NCBI GenBank assembly: GCA_039654915.1 | Contig: CM077595.1 | Span: 86,903,501-86,967,500, forward strand | Direction of reading: 5' to 3' | Origin: Aquilaria yunnanensis | Lineage: Eukaryota > Streptophyta > Magnoliopsida > Malvales > Thymelaeaceae | DNA length: 64,000 bases | Part shown: one piece after another, positions 10,937 through 22,651 of the stretch | How positions within the stretch are numbered: the stretch's first letter is position 1 | How the letters are laid out: each line of letters opens with the position of its first letter | The notes under the pieces: model-generated | What the model was told of the DNA's origin: nothing | Seen by the model: the letters and a program-made list of their open reading frames with translations, nothing else | The model's database searches: none | Made by a program: the position numbers and the translations under genes

Positions 10937-13900
10937 ATGGATTCTCGGTTCGATTTGTCGCCGGATGAAGTGAAAATGTGGGGCGAAAAAGTTGCAGAGA
11001 AAGCCTTTTCAGTCTATACATCTCTACGGAAGAAGGGAAAGCCTCAGGGTAGGGAAGTCACCGTGTTGGCAGCTTTTCTCCTCTCTTCTCCTTCTCAAGG
11101 TCTTCTTTTGACGTTTTATCTATGTTTCAAATGCATCGATCTTGCTATGGTCTCTTATGCCCTTAGAAACGCGTTTAATTTCATGTTCTTGATTAGTAAT
11201 TTTCTGGTTGATCAGAGGTCGAGGTAGTTGCCCTGGGGACGGGAACGAAATGTATTGGGAGATCCCAGCTGAGCCCTCGAGGTGACACTGTCAATGACTC
11301 GCACGCTGAGATAATTGCTCGGAGAGCCTTATTGAGGTTATTCTCATTAAATTGCTGTATTGGCTTACTTGTCAACTGAGTTGGTTTCTCTACCCTTGGT
11401 CAATACATTTCTGCTTCTCTCTAGTTTCAGAGTCAGAAATGACCTGTTTAGGAACTCTCTTGCGGCCAAAAGATAAATAAATTGCCTTTTTGACGTGAAT
11501 GGTGGATTGTATATAAATTTATGTGGCAATTGATTCTATCATCCTTCATGTTGTCAATTTGTGTTGCCTATTCTGATGGGTAAAGATTACTTCTCATTTA
11601 AGTTATTACTTCTCTGAGCTCATTCCGTTCTTTTTTTGTCAGGCTTTTCTATGATGAGATCAAACGTCTTGATGAAATTCCAAATAATCTCAGACAAGAT
11701 ACGGGAAACAAGCAGTTGGATGATGAGCAGCTCCTAAACTCATTTTTTCAGTTGAACCAAGGTGTTCCTAGCCTGGGAAAGTATAGTCTCCGCTCAGGCT
11801 GGAAGCTGCATTTATACATATCACAATTGCCATGTAATTTGTGCTTTTACTGGATGAGATTTTTTCCTAGTTTATCAATATGTTTGTCACTTGAATAGAA
11901 AGGTTGCTATTCACCTTGATGCATTCTGATCATAAATTGATGTTATTGTATTTTTAGGTGGTGATGCTTCACTTTATTCGTTGCTGTCAACTTCAAGAAT
12001 TGCACCCCTAAGAGAAGTAGATTTGCCCTCATTTGTCAACGAACACAATTCTACCGCTGAGGTTTTGGAGGCCTTGAAATCCAAAAATGGTAGCAAATAT
12101 CAAAGAGCAATTTTCTTTGGTTTATTATATGTCACCTGCTGTACCTACTTAGCTCCTTTTCTCTCTCTGTGAATGTTACACGGTTTAACAAGTCCTCTCA
12201 TTGACAAGAAACCTATTAGGCTGGAGTTGAAAATGCTATATCTGAGGACTCTGATTTGGTGACCACCGTCCATCACAGTGATGGAAGGTCATGATAGGTT
12301 TTTCCTATTGAAAATGAGCTCATAGGACGATGTGCTTTCAGGATATTATTCCCGGGTGATTGGCTCAGTTCAGAGGAAGCCTGGGCGTGGTGATACGACG
12401 CTGTCAGTCAGCTGCTCTGACAAGATAACTCGCTGGAATGTTGTTGGAGTCCAAGGTTTGATGTTTTCTGGACAGTATCTATGAAATTATTTTTCCTTCT
12501 TTATCATGTAATTAATATCAAACGACATCTTGTTTCCAAAAGTAACATACAGAACTGAGTTTAACTATTGTATGTTTTTATGTTTTATCCACCTCTTGGT
12601 GCAGCTTTAGTGCTCTCCATAGCAGGGTTTTCTGCATAACAATATAGAGATTCAAAACCTTTCTATCCAATATCACCAACTTTGGTTTCGGCCCCTATTT
12701 TGCTTTTAATGGGTCTATAATATCTCTGTGCTCTTGTCCATGTTTGTCATTGTATTGATTGCTATTTTTGTTAATTCTAGGAGCTTTGCTATCATATTTT
12801 CTTAATCCCGTTTACATTTCTTCCATCATTGTTGGACAATCCCCAAATGCTTCACCTGAGGATTTCTCCGTGGAGGATTGCTTGAAAAGATCCTTGTATG
12901 ATCGAATGATCCTATCATTAGACCAGCTAACTGGCCCCTTTCAAGCTAACAAGGTATGTATAGTTCATCAGATCTGAACAATGCTCATCAAAGCAGGCTC
13001 TGTTTTTTTTTTTTTTTTTTAATGTTATCAGCAGCCTTTATTTTGTACAGCCCCAATACCAGGGAAAGTATTTCAACATTCAGAGACAGCTCTTGTTACC
13101 TTGACTTGCGGGTAATCTCATAATTCCTTGCATGATTCTTAAAGAATCTGGCTTCTGACATCAGCCATGTTATATGACTGCATTTTCAGGTATTCTATAT
13201 GTTGGAACAAGTGTGGTCTGCATGAGGTGATTCTTGGAACCACAGGAAGAAAACAGGGTACATCTTCTAAAGGAGCGTGTTATCCATCCACTGAGTCATT
13301 GATATGCAAGTAAGACATGAATGCAAATGGATGTGAAATTATTTATGTTATTTTCTGTGTCTTTACCAATCTGTTTCTTCTTTAGAAAGCGACTATTAGA
13401 AACTTTCTTATCACTGAGGCTGGACTCTCAAATTGGATGTTCCAGCAGTCTGTTCTCATACCGAGAGCTTAAGGTGATATCTTCTCCATGCTAGAAGTTT
13501 TTTTCCTCTTGCTTTTTTGTACTTTGACTTCCCTTACTGGATTAGCCACATATTGCATATATGTATAAGAAAACCAAGATGATACTTTCTTTTTCCTTTG
13601 GTAAAAGCCAAGATGAATTTCTTATGCTATATGCAATGCAGAAATAGGAAATTCTTGTGCTATGGGCGCACTGTTGGTGGTTGCTACCTACTGTATTCTA
13701 CCTATTCATTCAAATTCGTGAGATATAGCTTTATAAGTTTCACTGTATATTTATACCCATAGAGATATTGATGCCTCAAAGAATTAGAACAGACCTCAAC
13801 TTATAGATAACTATAGCTGTATGTTTATTGTCTTTTTTCACTGTGTCTGGAATATCATCTACAGGATGGGGCCTCAAAATACCAGTTAACATCCAAAATC

Positions 13901-14422
13901 TTCAAACAAGCTCCTCCCTTTCATAATTGGCTCTTGAAACCCTCAAACTTGGAGACTTTTTCCTCAAAAAGTGATGAGGTATGTGGTCTATATTCAGTAT
14001 TCTGTTCAATCTTTTATTTATGCTCAACTGGTGAATTTGTCTGGAGGAATATCTCTTCATAAAAAAAGAAAAAGAAAAGATCTTAATGGGTATATTCACA
14101 TGATCAGCACATGTGCCTATTTATCATAAGTTGGAATAGGCAAAGAGTGTCTAACATGCTGGAACCTTGATGCCTGATTTGATTACCTTGTGGTTTGGGA
14201 TATTAGGGAGTTGTGCACGATCTGGTTTGGTTACTTACTCTGAACAATGTTGTGGGATTTAGGCTAATCATTCAACACAGAATGGATGTGGCATCTAGTA
14301 GCAGTGCTTGGATTGTGGTGGTGCACCAGATCAATGGTTATTTAACCTGCTAAACTGATTGAGCCAACACTTCATTGCATATCTCATTTGACTTGCAGAA
14401 TCTGGGAGTGCAGTTCTGGTAA
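10937..14422 (+). CDS. TAD1: tRNA-specific adenosine deaminase (ADAT1/TAD1 type)
   Basis: Eleven exons fit in phase: 10937-11099, 11216-11336, 11643-11833, 11958-12089, 12342-12455, 12781-12953, 13035-13111, 13190-13309, 13386-13473, 13865-13978, 14399-14422; about 438 residues, near the usual length for plant ADAT1. The protein is an adenosine-deaminase/editase domain throughout. The zinc site is visible: NDSHAE (His84, catalytic Glu86), LPCGDAS (Cys159) and [10 protein letters not shown] (Cys227). KPGRGDTT and the YSICWNK and [12 protein letters not shown] motifs are also typical. Known function in the family: deamination of A37, next to the anticodon, to inosine in tRNA-Ala, which is later methylated. 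Uncertain points: an open stretch at 12227-12287 between exons 4 and 5 could be a cassette exon; exon 7 may begin at 13032 instead; and the short last exon (seven codons and TAA) is chosen only because its acceptor is good and the phase fits. Confidence 0.88.
12227..12287 (+). other. Possible cassette exon of TAD1
   Basis: Between exons 4 and 5 lies a protein-like stretch ([17 protein letters not shown]) with AG just before it at 12225-12226. It joins exon 4 in phase. The donor at 12274-12275 (after CATCACA) keeps the frame to the next exon, while the more obvious donor at 12288 does not. Direct joining of exon 4 to 12342 is also in frame, so this segment could be optional or a decayed exon in the variable linker of the deaminase. 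Confidence 0.35.
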
Positions 14423-16063
14423 TTAGAATTTCTTCTGGACACCCTTCTGAATGCTAATTTTTTTGCTGATCCATTAAAAATGCATAAAATTTATTAGCTC
14501 ATGGATATGCTAAGTAGTGAGGAAGCAGATCTGATACTTTGCTCTCAAGTATGCTGGTCTTTGCTTCAGTGTTACATGTGTAGGATGATGACTGGATGAC
14601 CATTTCTAGATTGTGTCAAATATGTCCATTGCATAAAAGCTCATGTATGTGTTTCTCTTATGGGGATAGTCATGATTTTGAAAAGTTATACCTGCTTGAA
14701 TTGTGACATCATTAATCTTTGAGGCTGCCCTCCACAAGTACCTTCAAATGAGGTAGTTCACTGTATAAAAGAAAAGCTAATTAGCTTTTGTTTAACAGGA
14801 GATATCAAATCTAAAGTTCAATTAGGCTTTTTTTCTACTGCTTAGGTATAATGACCACAGGCAGTTAATGATGTCAGAGGTTCAAGACCATCAGTAGAAG
14901 AGCTTTTGTTAATATGCAATTGATAAAAGCTGCTGTAATGAATAGGCTGTTTAATTTTCAGGTAACTTCAACTCTCTCTCTCTCTCTCTCTGCCTCGCCA
15001 TCGCCCTCGCTCTTGCTTGTATTGATTCCTTTCTGATTTTGCTTTTCCATGTGTGGTTGTATAGACTGGGAACCTGTAAAATTCTTCAGGCTAATATCAG
15101 GGTTGGTTTTTGTTCTGCTTCTGAACAGATTCATTTCTGGTCCTGGCATCCTGCACTTCTCTAATTATAGATGATTGACTCTGCAGAATGTAGACAATCC
15201 TCTGAACTGATGTTCTAGAAAGGTTGAGTTTCCCGAAGTGCTGATTCTTTCATTTGCTTATGCTATAGGATGCCGAAATTATAAATGTGTATGAGGTTAA
15301 AGCCGAGTCGGCTGAGATCACTCTGAATCTTGACTATGCGTTATAGACGATTAAGCATACTGCTTTCCTCCCAGATTTATGCCATGCGGTATCTGATTTC
15401 TAATTTAGAGCTGCTCTTGCAGTCTCGCCATCCACATCCAGATGATTTACAAGAAGAGCCTTCAATTTTACCGTGAAGTGCTACTGTATAGACCAGCAAC
15501 ATAAGCACAAAAGCTAACTAACGCATTAACAAACCAATACTATTGGATTAACACATAAAAGCAAACTAACGCATTAACAAGCCAATACTATTGGATTAAC
15601 ATGCCAACACATTGTTGGATTAACAAACCGTTGAAACATAAAACATGGATGATTACTCAAACAGATAAAAAAATAAAAAGACACCAACACTAATTCATAT
15701 TGGTTCATTATTTGGAAACGTTTTACCACTTTTACCTCACTGTTTTTTACACTTTACTCTATTCACTAATATTGAAAAGAATTACTCAGATTTGTTTGCT
15801 GTAGACTGTTGGATGAACCAGATGATGCTTCTGCTAATAGTACTAAAGGAGTTGTATAGAATAAGCGGAGTAAGAAACAGTGGAAAAGGAGATAAGGATG
15901 ATTGATTGGGTAGAATAATGACAATTATCAACCGGTCAAGCTTAGATTGAAATCGTAAGTTCTTATCATTCTCATAAGTTGTGAGCTATCATCAAATTTA
16001 TTGGATACACATTTGGACACAATTTTTACGATCGATCGATCAGTGACCTCAACCTGTTGCATA
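14423..16063. other. 3' flank of TAD1 and spacer before kiwellin 1
   Basis: Moderate GC content and a few plausible splice sites up to about 15450 (for example an AG before 14962) suggest spliced or long 3' UTR of TAD1, but no further protein-like exon was found. A (TC)n tract lies at 14970-14990 and a 48-bp tandem duplication at 15509-15604. Nothing else is recognised. Confidence 0.4.
15509..15604. repeat. Tandem duplication, 48-bp unit
   Basis: Two adjacent copies beginning AAAAGC and containing CTAACGCATTAACAA and ACTATTGGATTAACA differ at only a few bases; a partial third copy (TTGTTGGATTAACAAAC) follows to about 15628. Confidence 0.8.
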
Positions 16064-16552
16064 TCACACATCAATCCAAGATACCGGCAATGTGCCGATA
16101 TCTGGAGAAACTCCCAAGGCCTCCCAAACGGCCTTGGAGCCATCAACGATGTTGGTCCCGCACGGCGGCTGGCCAGCGTGGGCTGCATCCCAGCCAGTGG
16201 TGGAGTCACACTCGTCCACCACTCGAGCCTTCACCTTCTTTCCCTTGGCGAATATGTAGATGTATTTCCCGCACCTCCTCCCCTTCTTGTACCACCTTGT
16301 TGAAAGCGCCACAATCAGTTCTTTATCAGAGTGGTACTTCCCGTCGCACTCAGACGGGTCTCCACCGTCTCCCCCTTTCTCGAAACTGTTTAAGGTGAGG
16401 ATCGCCTTGTTGTGACCGGTCACGGGCGGGGAGTTAGACTTTCTCCTGCAACCAACCTTCTTGTCCTTGGAGACAGCTGGAGAAGGGAAGAAGATTAGGA
16501 AGAGAAAGCAAATCACCAGAAGAGCAATTGAAAAACTTTTGCTCTTCATCAT
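16064..16552 (-). CDS. Kiwellin / ripening-related protein 1 (short form)
   Basis: Single exon, 162 residues. A signal peptide (core about residues 9-22, cleavage likely after AVS at 28) directs secretion. The rest is the kiwellin double-psi beta-barrel: LTLNSFEKGGDGG, the SECDGKYHSD motif, VALSTRWY, the KARVVDECDS motif, and the NIVDGSKAVWEALGV helix. It lacks most of the N-terminal cysteine-rich part found in full-length kiwellins; only GCRRKSNSPPVTG remains. The mature protein has five cysteines (35, 69, 94, 115, 131), an odd number: the position that is Cys in kiwellin 3 (DSTMGC) is Trp121 here through a one-base change (TGG), while its expected partner in QPPC remains. Known family roles are apoplastic defence (maize KWL1 binds a fungal chorismate mutase) and abundance in ripening fruit; the role of this copy is not known. 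Related copies are at 30790 and 39198, same strand. Confidence 0.92.
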   Translation of the reverse strand: MMKSKSFSIALLVICFLFLIFFPSPAVSKDKKVGCRRKSNSPPVTGHNKAILTLNSFEKGGDGGDPSECDGKYHSDKELIVALSTRWYKKGRRCGKYIYIFAKGKKVKARVVDECDSTTGWDAAHAGQPPCGTNIVDGSKAVWEALGVSPDIGTLPVSWIDV

Positions 16553-16623
16553 CTAGTTGTTAGCTAATTAATTCGCCTTCGAAACTAATTAATTCTTAGA
16601 CGAAGGGCTTAGTGGGAATGGGG

Positions 16624-16630
16624 ATATACA
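16624..16630 (-). promoter_or_regulatory. Possible TATA box of kiwellin 1
   Basis: On the - strand the text reads TGTATATCCC about 72 bases before the start codon, the same spacing as the strong TATA box of kiwellin 2. The match is weaker than in the other two paralogues. Confidence 0.35.
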
Positions 16631-16670
16631 AAGAGCCATTATTTATTTGCCAATAGGTGTGAAGAAAACT

Positions 16671-16838
16671 AAGCCATACCCCTGGATTGGCTTGAAATGA
16701 GACAATACATTACTTTGTCCGCCGAATCAATCGAGAAGACGAAAATAGAAAAATAAGCCATACCCCTAGATCAGCTTGAAATGAGATGATACATTACTTT
16801 GTCCGCCAAATCAATTGAGAAGACGAAAATTCATTGAA
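16671..16838. repeat. 84-bp tandem duplication in the kiwellin 1 upstream region
   Basis: Two adjacent units starting AAGCCATACCCCT, each with GCTTGAAATGAGA, ACATTACTTTGTCCGCC and GAGAAGACGAAAAT, differ at about six positions. They lie 120-290 bases upstream of the kiwellin 1 start codon, so the duplication may double promoter elements. Confidence 0.85.
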
Positions 16839-16925
16839 GGATCAGTATCGAGGTCAAATGGCGGATGCGCGCAAATGGAGTGTAGTGGTTAGAGCGGCTA
16901 TCTATACGTCCGTAATTTTGAAATA

Positions 16926-17721
16926 GGCAGAAATATCAATTGTCACTAATATTTTGGATTGAGTACGAATATGTCATTATAGTTTCTTATTTTTATCCGA
17001 TCTCCCATTAATGTTTTAAAATGAGTCATATATGCTATTAAAGTTTCAAAATAAAAGTGAATATGTCATTGCCCACTAAAAAGTTAATGAAAAACATTAA
17101 AAGTAACACATTTAGAACTTTTAAGATGATAATGTAAGTTTTAAAAAATTTCAAGGATCTTTTATAATTAAACTTTCTCTCTCAAATGCCGGCAGAGAGT
17201 TCAGACAGTAGAGACAGGGGGAGGGTGGCAGCCAATGATTCTTCGCTTTCAACTTGATTTCACATTGAATTTTCCTCCCATTTTTTGACCCTCATTTTGT
17301 TTCCTAAACCCATCAGATGATGGAGATGAAGGAAGGGTGGTAATGGGGCTGAGGCACTCATAACAAATACAGTGATGGGGCTGGGATGCTAGTGGCAAGG
17401 CTAGGGTGCTGGTGATGAAGATGTCGATGGGGCTAGAGTGTTGATGACGGAGATGACAATAGAGCTAGGGCACTAATGGCAAAGATCACACCCTCTTTTA
17501 GCAAAAGCCTCAAAGATTCTAATATTTTTTCAAAGATACAAATAACCCTAATATTTCAAAAAAAAAAATTTACCATTTATTTATTTTTTTAATAGGCAGT
17601 GACATATTTGAGCAATTTTTGAAACATTAGTGGGAAATTTGGGGGGGGGGGGGGGAGAGGGGGGGATAGTGGCATATGCGCCCAATCCAAAATATTAATG
17701 AAAAATTGGAAAATTTTGGCT
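16926..17721. mobile_element. Non-autonomous MULE-like element, family 1 copy 1
   Basis: The ends are inverted repeats: left GGCAGAAATATCAATTG with CACTAATATTTTGGATTG, right the reverse of GCCAAAATTTTCC and TTAATATTTTGGATTGGGC. A 9-bp flank TTTGAAATA (16917-16925) recurs as TTTAAAATA (17722-17730), one mismatch, as expected for Mutator-like transposition. The repeated pattern 'cactaat... catatgtcatta... cccattaatgttttaaaatgag' is shared with the copy at 62112. The interior has GC-rich text (17180-17480) and a long G-run at 17641-17655. No transposase is encoded. Confidence 0.7.
17641..17670. repeat. G-run
   Basis: About fifteen consecutive G followed by AGA and seven more G. It lies in the right arm of the surrounding element. 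It could form a quadruplex, and its exact length is likely to be unreliable in sequencing. Confidence 0.9.
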
Positions 17722-17912
17722 TTTAAAATATGTACATCTCATATTTTTTGGGTTTTTTAGTAAACCCTTCGCCTAAATACTCGAGATTAAGAAATTACTG
17801 TTTACCCATTAAAACCAAGGAAATGAAAAGAAAAATAAAATTGGATATCCAACTAGGATTGCTAGACTTGAAAGGTAAACTGAGTGAAACCTATATTCAA
17901 AGCAAGATTAAA

Positions 17913-19303
17913 GGGTAAATTGCATCCGTTAACCTCAACCTTTAATTATTGTTTCATTTTTAACCCTAACCTTCACTTTGCCCGTACCGTATCCCTAACC
18001 TCAATAAAACGTTTCATTTTGGCCCCTTTTTGGACGGAAATAGTTATTTTAGACGGAAAAAACCACGTCAGCAGATTATTGTAATGGAAAATGCTTCTTT
18101 TAACCCCTGTAAAAATCTTTTTTGCCAAAAAAGCCTTACAGTTTTTAAATCTAACAAAAAACCTTAGCCAACCCTCTCCTACCTCTCCTCCATCTCCGGC
18201 ATCCCCATCTCGGCGGCCTCCCACTCCGGAAAACCCCCTCCTACCTCTTTTCCCTCTCCGGCCTCTTCTCCACGACGAGTGTGGCTAATTTAGATGAAAT
18301 TGGAGACAAAGGATGGGGAGTGAGAAGGAGGCCGAGAGGGAGGGAAGAGAGGGTGAAGGCGGCAGGGAAAGGGAGGCAGAGAGGGAGGGACTAGCAAGCA
18401 ATGGCAGTGAGAGGGAAAGAGACTGATAAGGTTGGTTGGTGGGAGGAAAAGGGATTGGGGCTAAGGACGGAGGACGAGGGGTGCCCGGAGAGGGTCACGA
18501 TTGAATCGAAATCGGTCTTAAGCAGCAACACATGACCCTCTTGCACTCACCGTTGAATCGTCGTCGTCTACTCTCCACTGAATCGCCCTCACCCACTAAC
18601 GCCGAATTAGAGGAAGCCGAATCACAAGCAAGGATGGAAGAGAGGAAGCGGAGATGGGTGAGCGACGGACGGGGGTGCCCGGAGAGGGTCGCGATGGAAT
18701 CAAAATCAGTCTTGAGCAGCAACACACGGCCTTCTTGCACTCACCGTTGAATCGTCGTCGTCTACTCTCCACTGAATCGCCCTCACCCACTAATGCCAAA
18801 TCAGAGGAAGCCGAATCACAAGCAAGGATGGAAGAGAGGAAGTGGAGATGGGTGAGCGACGGACGGCAAAAACGGAAGCCAAATCAAGAGGAAGTCGAAT
18901 CGTAGGCCGGAGATAGGAAGACAGGGCGGAAAGGGAGGTCGGGGATGGCACCGTCGGAGAGGGAAGAGAGGTAGGAGGGGGTTTGCCGAAGCGAGAGGCC
19001 GCCGAGATGGGGATGCCGGAGATGGAGGAGAGGTAGAAGAGGGTTGGCTAGGGTTTTTTGTTAGATTTAAAAACTGTAAAGCTTTTTTGGCAAAAAGGAT
19101 TTTTATAAGGGTTAAAAGAAGCATTTTTCACTACAATAATCTGCTAACATGGCTTTTTCCGTCTAAGATAACTATTTCCGTCCAAAAAGGGGCCAAAATG
19201 AAACGTTTTATTGAGGTTAGGGATACGGTACGAGCAAAGTGAAGGTTAGGGTTAGAAGTGAAACAATAACTAAAGGTTGGGGTTAGCAGGTGCAATTTAC
19301 CCC
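17913..19303. mobile_element. Non-autonomous MULE-like element with about 370-bp inverted repeats
   Basis: Perfect 9-bp target duplication AAGATTAAA at 17904-17912 and 19304-19312. The ends (GGGTAAATTGCA; right end reversed GGGGTAAATTGCA) continue as nearly identical inverted repeats for about 370 bp, through AACGTTTCATTTTGGCCCC and the block TCTCCGGCATCCCCATCTC. This length and the 9-bp duplication are typical of TIR-type Mutator-like elements. The interior (18290-18930) is GC-rich, unlike the AT-rich surroundings, and carries a 194-bp tandem duplication (18481 and 18675). Open frames in the arms are mirror artefacts of the inverted repeat. No transposase or recognisable gene fragment was found. 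Confidence 0.85.
18481..18868. repeat. 194-bp tandem duplication inside the MULE-like element
   Basis: Unit starting GTGCCCGGAGAGGGTC occurs at 18481 and again at 18675, including GCACTCACCGTTGAATCG and GAAGCCGAATCACAAGC; the copies differ at roughly ten positions. Duplication probably arose within the element interior. Confidence 0.85.
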
Positions 19304-21014
19304 AAGATTAAAGGTCCCTAGCGTCGTGTGTAGGAAAAATCCTCTGATGTTTAAGTCGCTGTTATAGTCATGCCCGTGTTGCTTTTACCAGCAAATCTTT
19401 TATCGATTAACACCAAAAAAAGTTCATGTTTTTCCAGCAAATCTTAGAGTGGGTTGTCGGCCCCCTCTGCTGGCTACGAGGTTACCTTTTCTCTCTAATT
19501 TCTTGCTTTACCCGGTCTGTTCCCAGATGTTAAACACCAAGGGAAAGGTGACGTGGAGCTTGGAAGAGATTGAGATCTTCAACTTTAAGGATATAAAAAA
19601 CCTAGGGAGCAGCCTGAACCTCTACACCTTCCACTGTCTTATGAAGGAAACCTTCCTCACTTATCCCTTGAATGTCGTCAATCCATGGGCGAAAGGGAGA
19701 GCCAGTCAGCTTGGATATGACCAACTAACTGTTATTCTCAACCAAGCTAAGGTGGGGACTCAAGTTCCCCATCCATTCTCTTGTGTCCCAACTTTGTATT
19801 CACTACAGGATTCCCCTCTCTCAACTGGCCCCAACATTTTTTTTGCACATCAATAGCTTCTTCTTACTTGTCACATGGAAAGAGACATGTTTTTCCCTAA
19901 ACCCCTTCTCTTGTCTTACTCATTTATTCAGAAAGAAGCCAATTCATGTTTCTTTAATTCAAACCTAACCAGTTTGGGCACAACTTAGCTTTCCCATTTG
20001 CTAGACCCTTAGGAGCTGGAATGAGTGGAAAGAAAACATTTCCTTCATGTCTTCTGATCCCACTTGGTACTTACCTGTAAGTGGATAGATAATCCTATGC
20101 TTGAGAAGATGCTCTTCTTTCCCCCCAGTATAGGTAAAGTCTAGAGCTTTTAAGGCCACTGAGAGGATTGTAACATTATTTTCTTGATCTCATAAGAGAT
20201 GGTAAAAAAGGGAGCTTGTTTCCTTTCCCTAACAATATCTAGATAAGATCACACCGAGGGCATATACGGCCAACTACCCATGCGACAAGAGCCGATACAA
20301 TTAATGCCCTCAAGGTAGAGCTATCACGAAATGTGAGCTGGTGCATCGATTCCTGTGCCTTTTCCTTGTAATAAACTTTATCATACTGCCCTTATCTTAC
20401 TGCATTGTATAGAATAAAGAGCAAGTCCATGGAGGCCCTAAAAGGACACCAAACTGTGCTTAAGGCTCTCTAATGAACCAACAAGTCTCTGGAGGAAATT
20501 GAGAAGTGTTAGATTTGTTCCAAGTAAATTCTTAATTTTGATAATGATAAGTTTAATGGTTAGTGCGATTAATCTTACTTCAGTGGATTAAAATGAATTT
20601 GTGAAAGTTATGTTATGCAAACTTTAATTTCAAGTGTTTTAGGTATTATTTCAAAAAAACTGATTTAAGATTGTTGAGAAATCTTGTTTTTTAAGAGAGA
20701 TTAATAAGTCTTTAATATGTTCTTATTTGGATCAAGTTTGATTTCTAAATGACAAGCTCTTTCATGAAGTTTCAAGTTTAATCTATTAAAGCATTGGTTT
20801 TACATGTTTTTAAGTTTACCTAGCTCCCAAGTTTCTGTTTTAATCAATTAAACATTCTTAATCTGATTTTTCCAAAAAAAAAAAAAAAAAAGCTTAAAAA
20901 TACCTTGTTGGACTTCTTTATGTACAAACTTTCAATTGATACACAAATTAAGTAAATAATCACTAATAACTCATTTTTAAAAAATCACAATCAAACTATA
21001 AGCAAGATTAAAAA
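19304..21014. other. Spacer with an unrecognised open frame
   Basis: A frame of 135 codons (19449-19856, +) has a rather protein-like middle part (residues about 28-90, starting LNTKGKVTWSLEE), but no family was recognised and no flanking exons could be linked. It may be a relic of an old gene or retroelement. The remainder to 21014 is AT-rich with an A-run at 20875-20892 and no recognised feature. Confidence 0.25.
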
Positions 21015-22306
21015 GGGATAAGATACTAGTTAGTCCTAAAATTTTTTGTGCTTTGCCAACTTAGTCCTAAAACTCATCAAATTGTCAAAGTAATTATAAA
21101 ACCATGAAATCATTAGCTTTGTTAGTTCTAATTTGAATGTCATGCTAGGTGGCAGATGAAAAAGATGAGATGACACATAACTGTCATTAAATACTGACTC
21201 ATTGACTCCTTTTTATTTGATTGGTAACTTTGGAGATTGAATTGTTGAAAATGAAAAATAAAAGTAATTAAAACACTCATTTTTCCACTTTCAAACAAAA
21301 AATGCAAATCGCAAGTCTCTCCTAGTTGTCATGCCACCCCCTACTCCTAACCCTACTACCCTATCTGAATCCTCACTCAAAGCTGCCAGTCTAGATCCAA
21401 CAAAATTGTGCTCACCCAAATTCGCCAGTCCCGATTAAGTTGGATTTTGAGCATGAAAGCAAGGAATCACAAAAACAAGTACCTGAATCCATACACGGTT
21501 TAACACGCCTATGTGGCAAGTCCGACTGGATATGGATCTAGACAGGTGGGCTGCTAGTGAAACGAGGCAGCTGGAAGGGTAGGGATATGGATGGTGCTGG
21601 GAGGCTAGGCTTCTTTCTACTCAGCTCCAAATTCTCTCGTACACGAAAATGGAAGGGTAATGTATTTTTTTTTTTAAGGTGTTTTGACCATGAGCATTTT
21701 GGGTCATGTGCGTGCCAGAAAATCGTGTTAACGTGATCCCTTACACACTATAAAATCTATTACAAATTTGGAAGTTTGGATCGGCATCTTGGCTTCGTTG
21801 ATTTGATTCAACAGATCGGTGAACCAGCCAGCATCATGGCTTCAATCATGTTTGGTTTTGCATTGCTGGCAGCGGGCAATGTTAGGACTAGCTGTGTATG
21901 GTGAGGTGCGGCAAGGGCGGGTTCTAGGATCAGCGGCAGCTAGACATTGGGGAAGTTTAGGGTTCTGGGACTAAGGAGCAGGGACGTAAAATATGCAGCA
22001 AATATTGCGTTTATCATTTTGAAAATGGGGAACTGAGTGTTTTAATCACTCTTATTTTTTATTTTGAGCAATTTAATCCCCAAAGTTATCAATCAAATAA
22101 AAAAGAGGCAATAAGTCAGCATTTAACAGGAGTTATGTGCCAACTCAGCTTTTCCGGCTGCAACATGACAAGACATCCAACTTAGGAGATATGAATAACA
22201 GAGTTAACGATTTTATAGCTTTAGGACTATATTGGAAAGTCAATAAGTTTTAGGATTGAGTTGGTAAAATGTGAAAAGTTTTAGGACTGATTAATATCTT
22301 ATCCCC
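21015..22306. mobile_element. Non-autonomous MULE-like element, ends imperfectly flanked
   Basis: The left end GGGATAAGATACTAGTTAGTCCTAAAA is mirrored by the right end, which reversed reads GGGATAAGATATTAATCAGTCC; both continue with a spaced 'agtcctaaaac' pattern. Flanks GATTAAAAA (left) and GATCGAAAAA (right) resemble a worn 9-10 bp target duplication with an indel. The interior holds GC-rich text (21300-21650, 21790-21970) and no transposase. Confidence 0.55.
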
Positions 22307-22651
22307 GATCGAAAAAGAAGAATATGATGTGTTTTCCACACACTAGGCACAGATACCTGCTTGGTGCATTAGGACGCAGCGCAAAACAGACGGAAACGGG
22401 CATTAGCGCGCTGGAGCTGGCAGCAACTTCTTGACAACTCATTTGGAAATTCCATGAGCTATGCTTCATCTCCGGGCATGAAAACTCCAAATTCAAGTCA
22501 ACAAACAACAAAACCAAATACCAAAGATAGGCATATACATACATACATGCATGTATATATCTTAGCTTATATTATAAAAAGTACGAAGGTGCACAAATGT
22601 TGAACAACTTTTTTGTCTTTCAGTTATATGATATTTTGTTCTTTTAATGAA

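Noticed and set aside
16001..16398. + strand frames opposite kiwellin 1
   Set aside because: Antisense shadows of the kiwellin coding sequence.
17973..19124. Multiple frames of 60-100 codons on both strands
   Set aside because: They are mirror copies produced by the inverted arms and by the tandem duplication of the element at 17913-19303.
19449..19856. 135-codon frame with a fairly protein-like middle
   Set aside because: No family recognised, no conserved neighbour or splice partner; kept only as a remark in the spacer entry.
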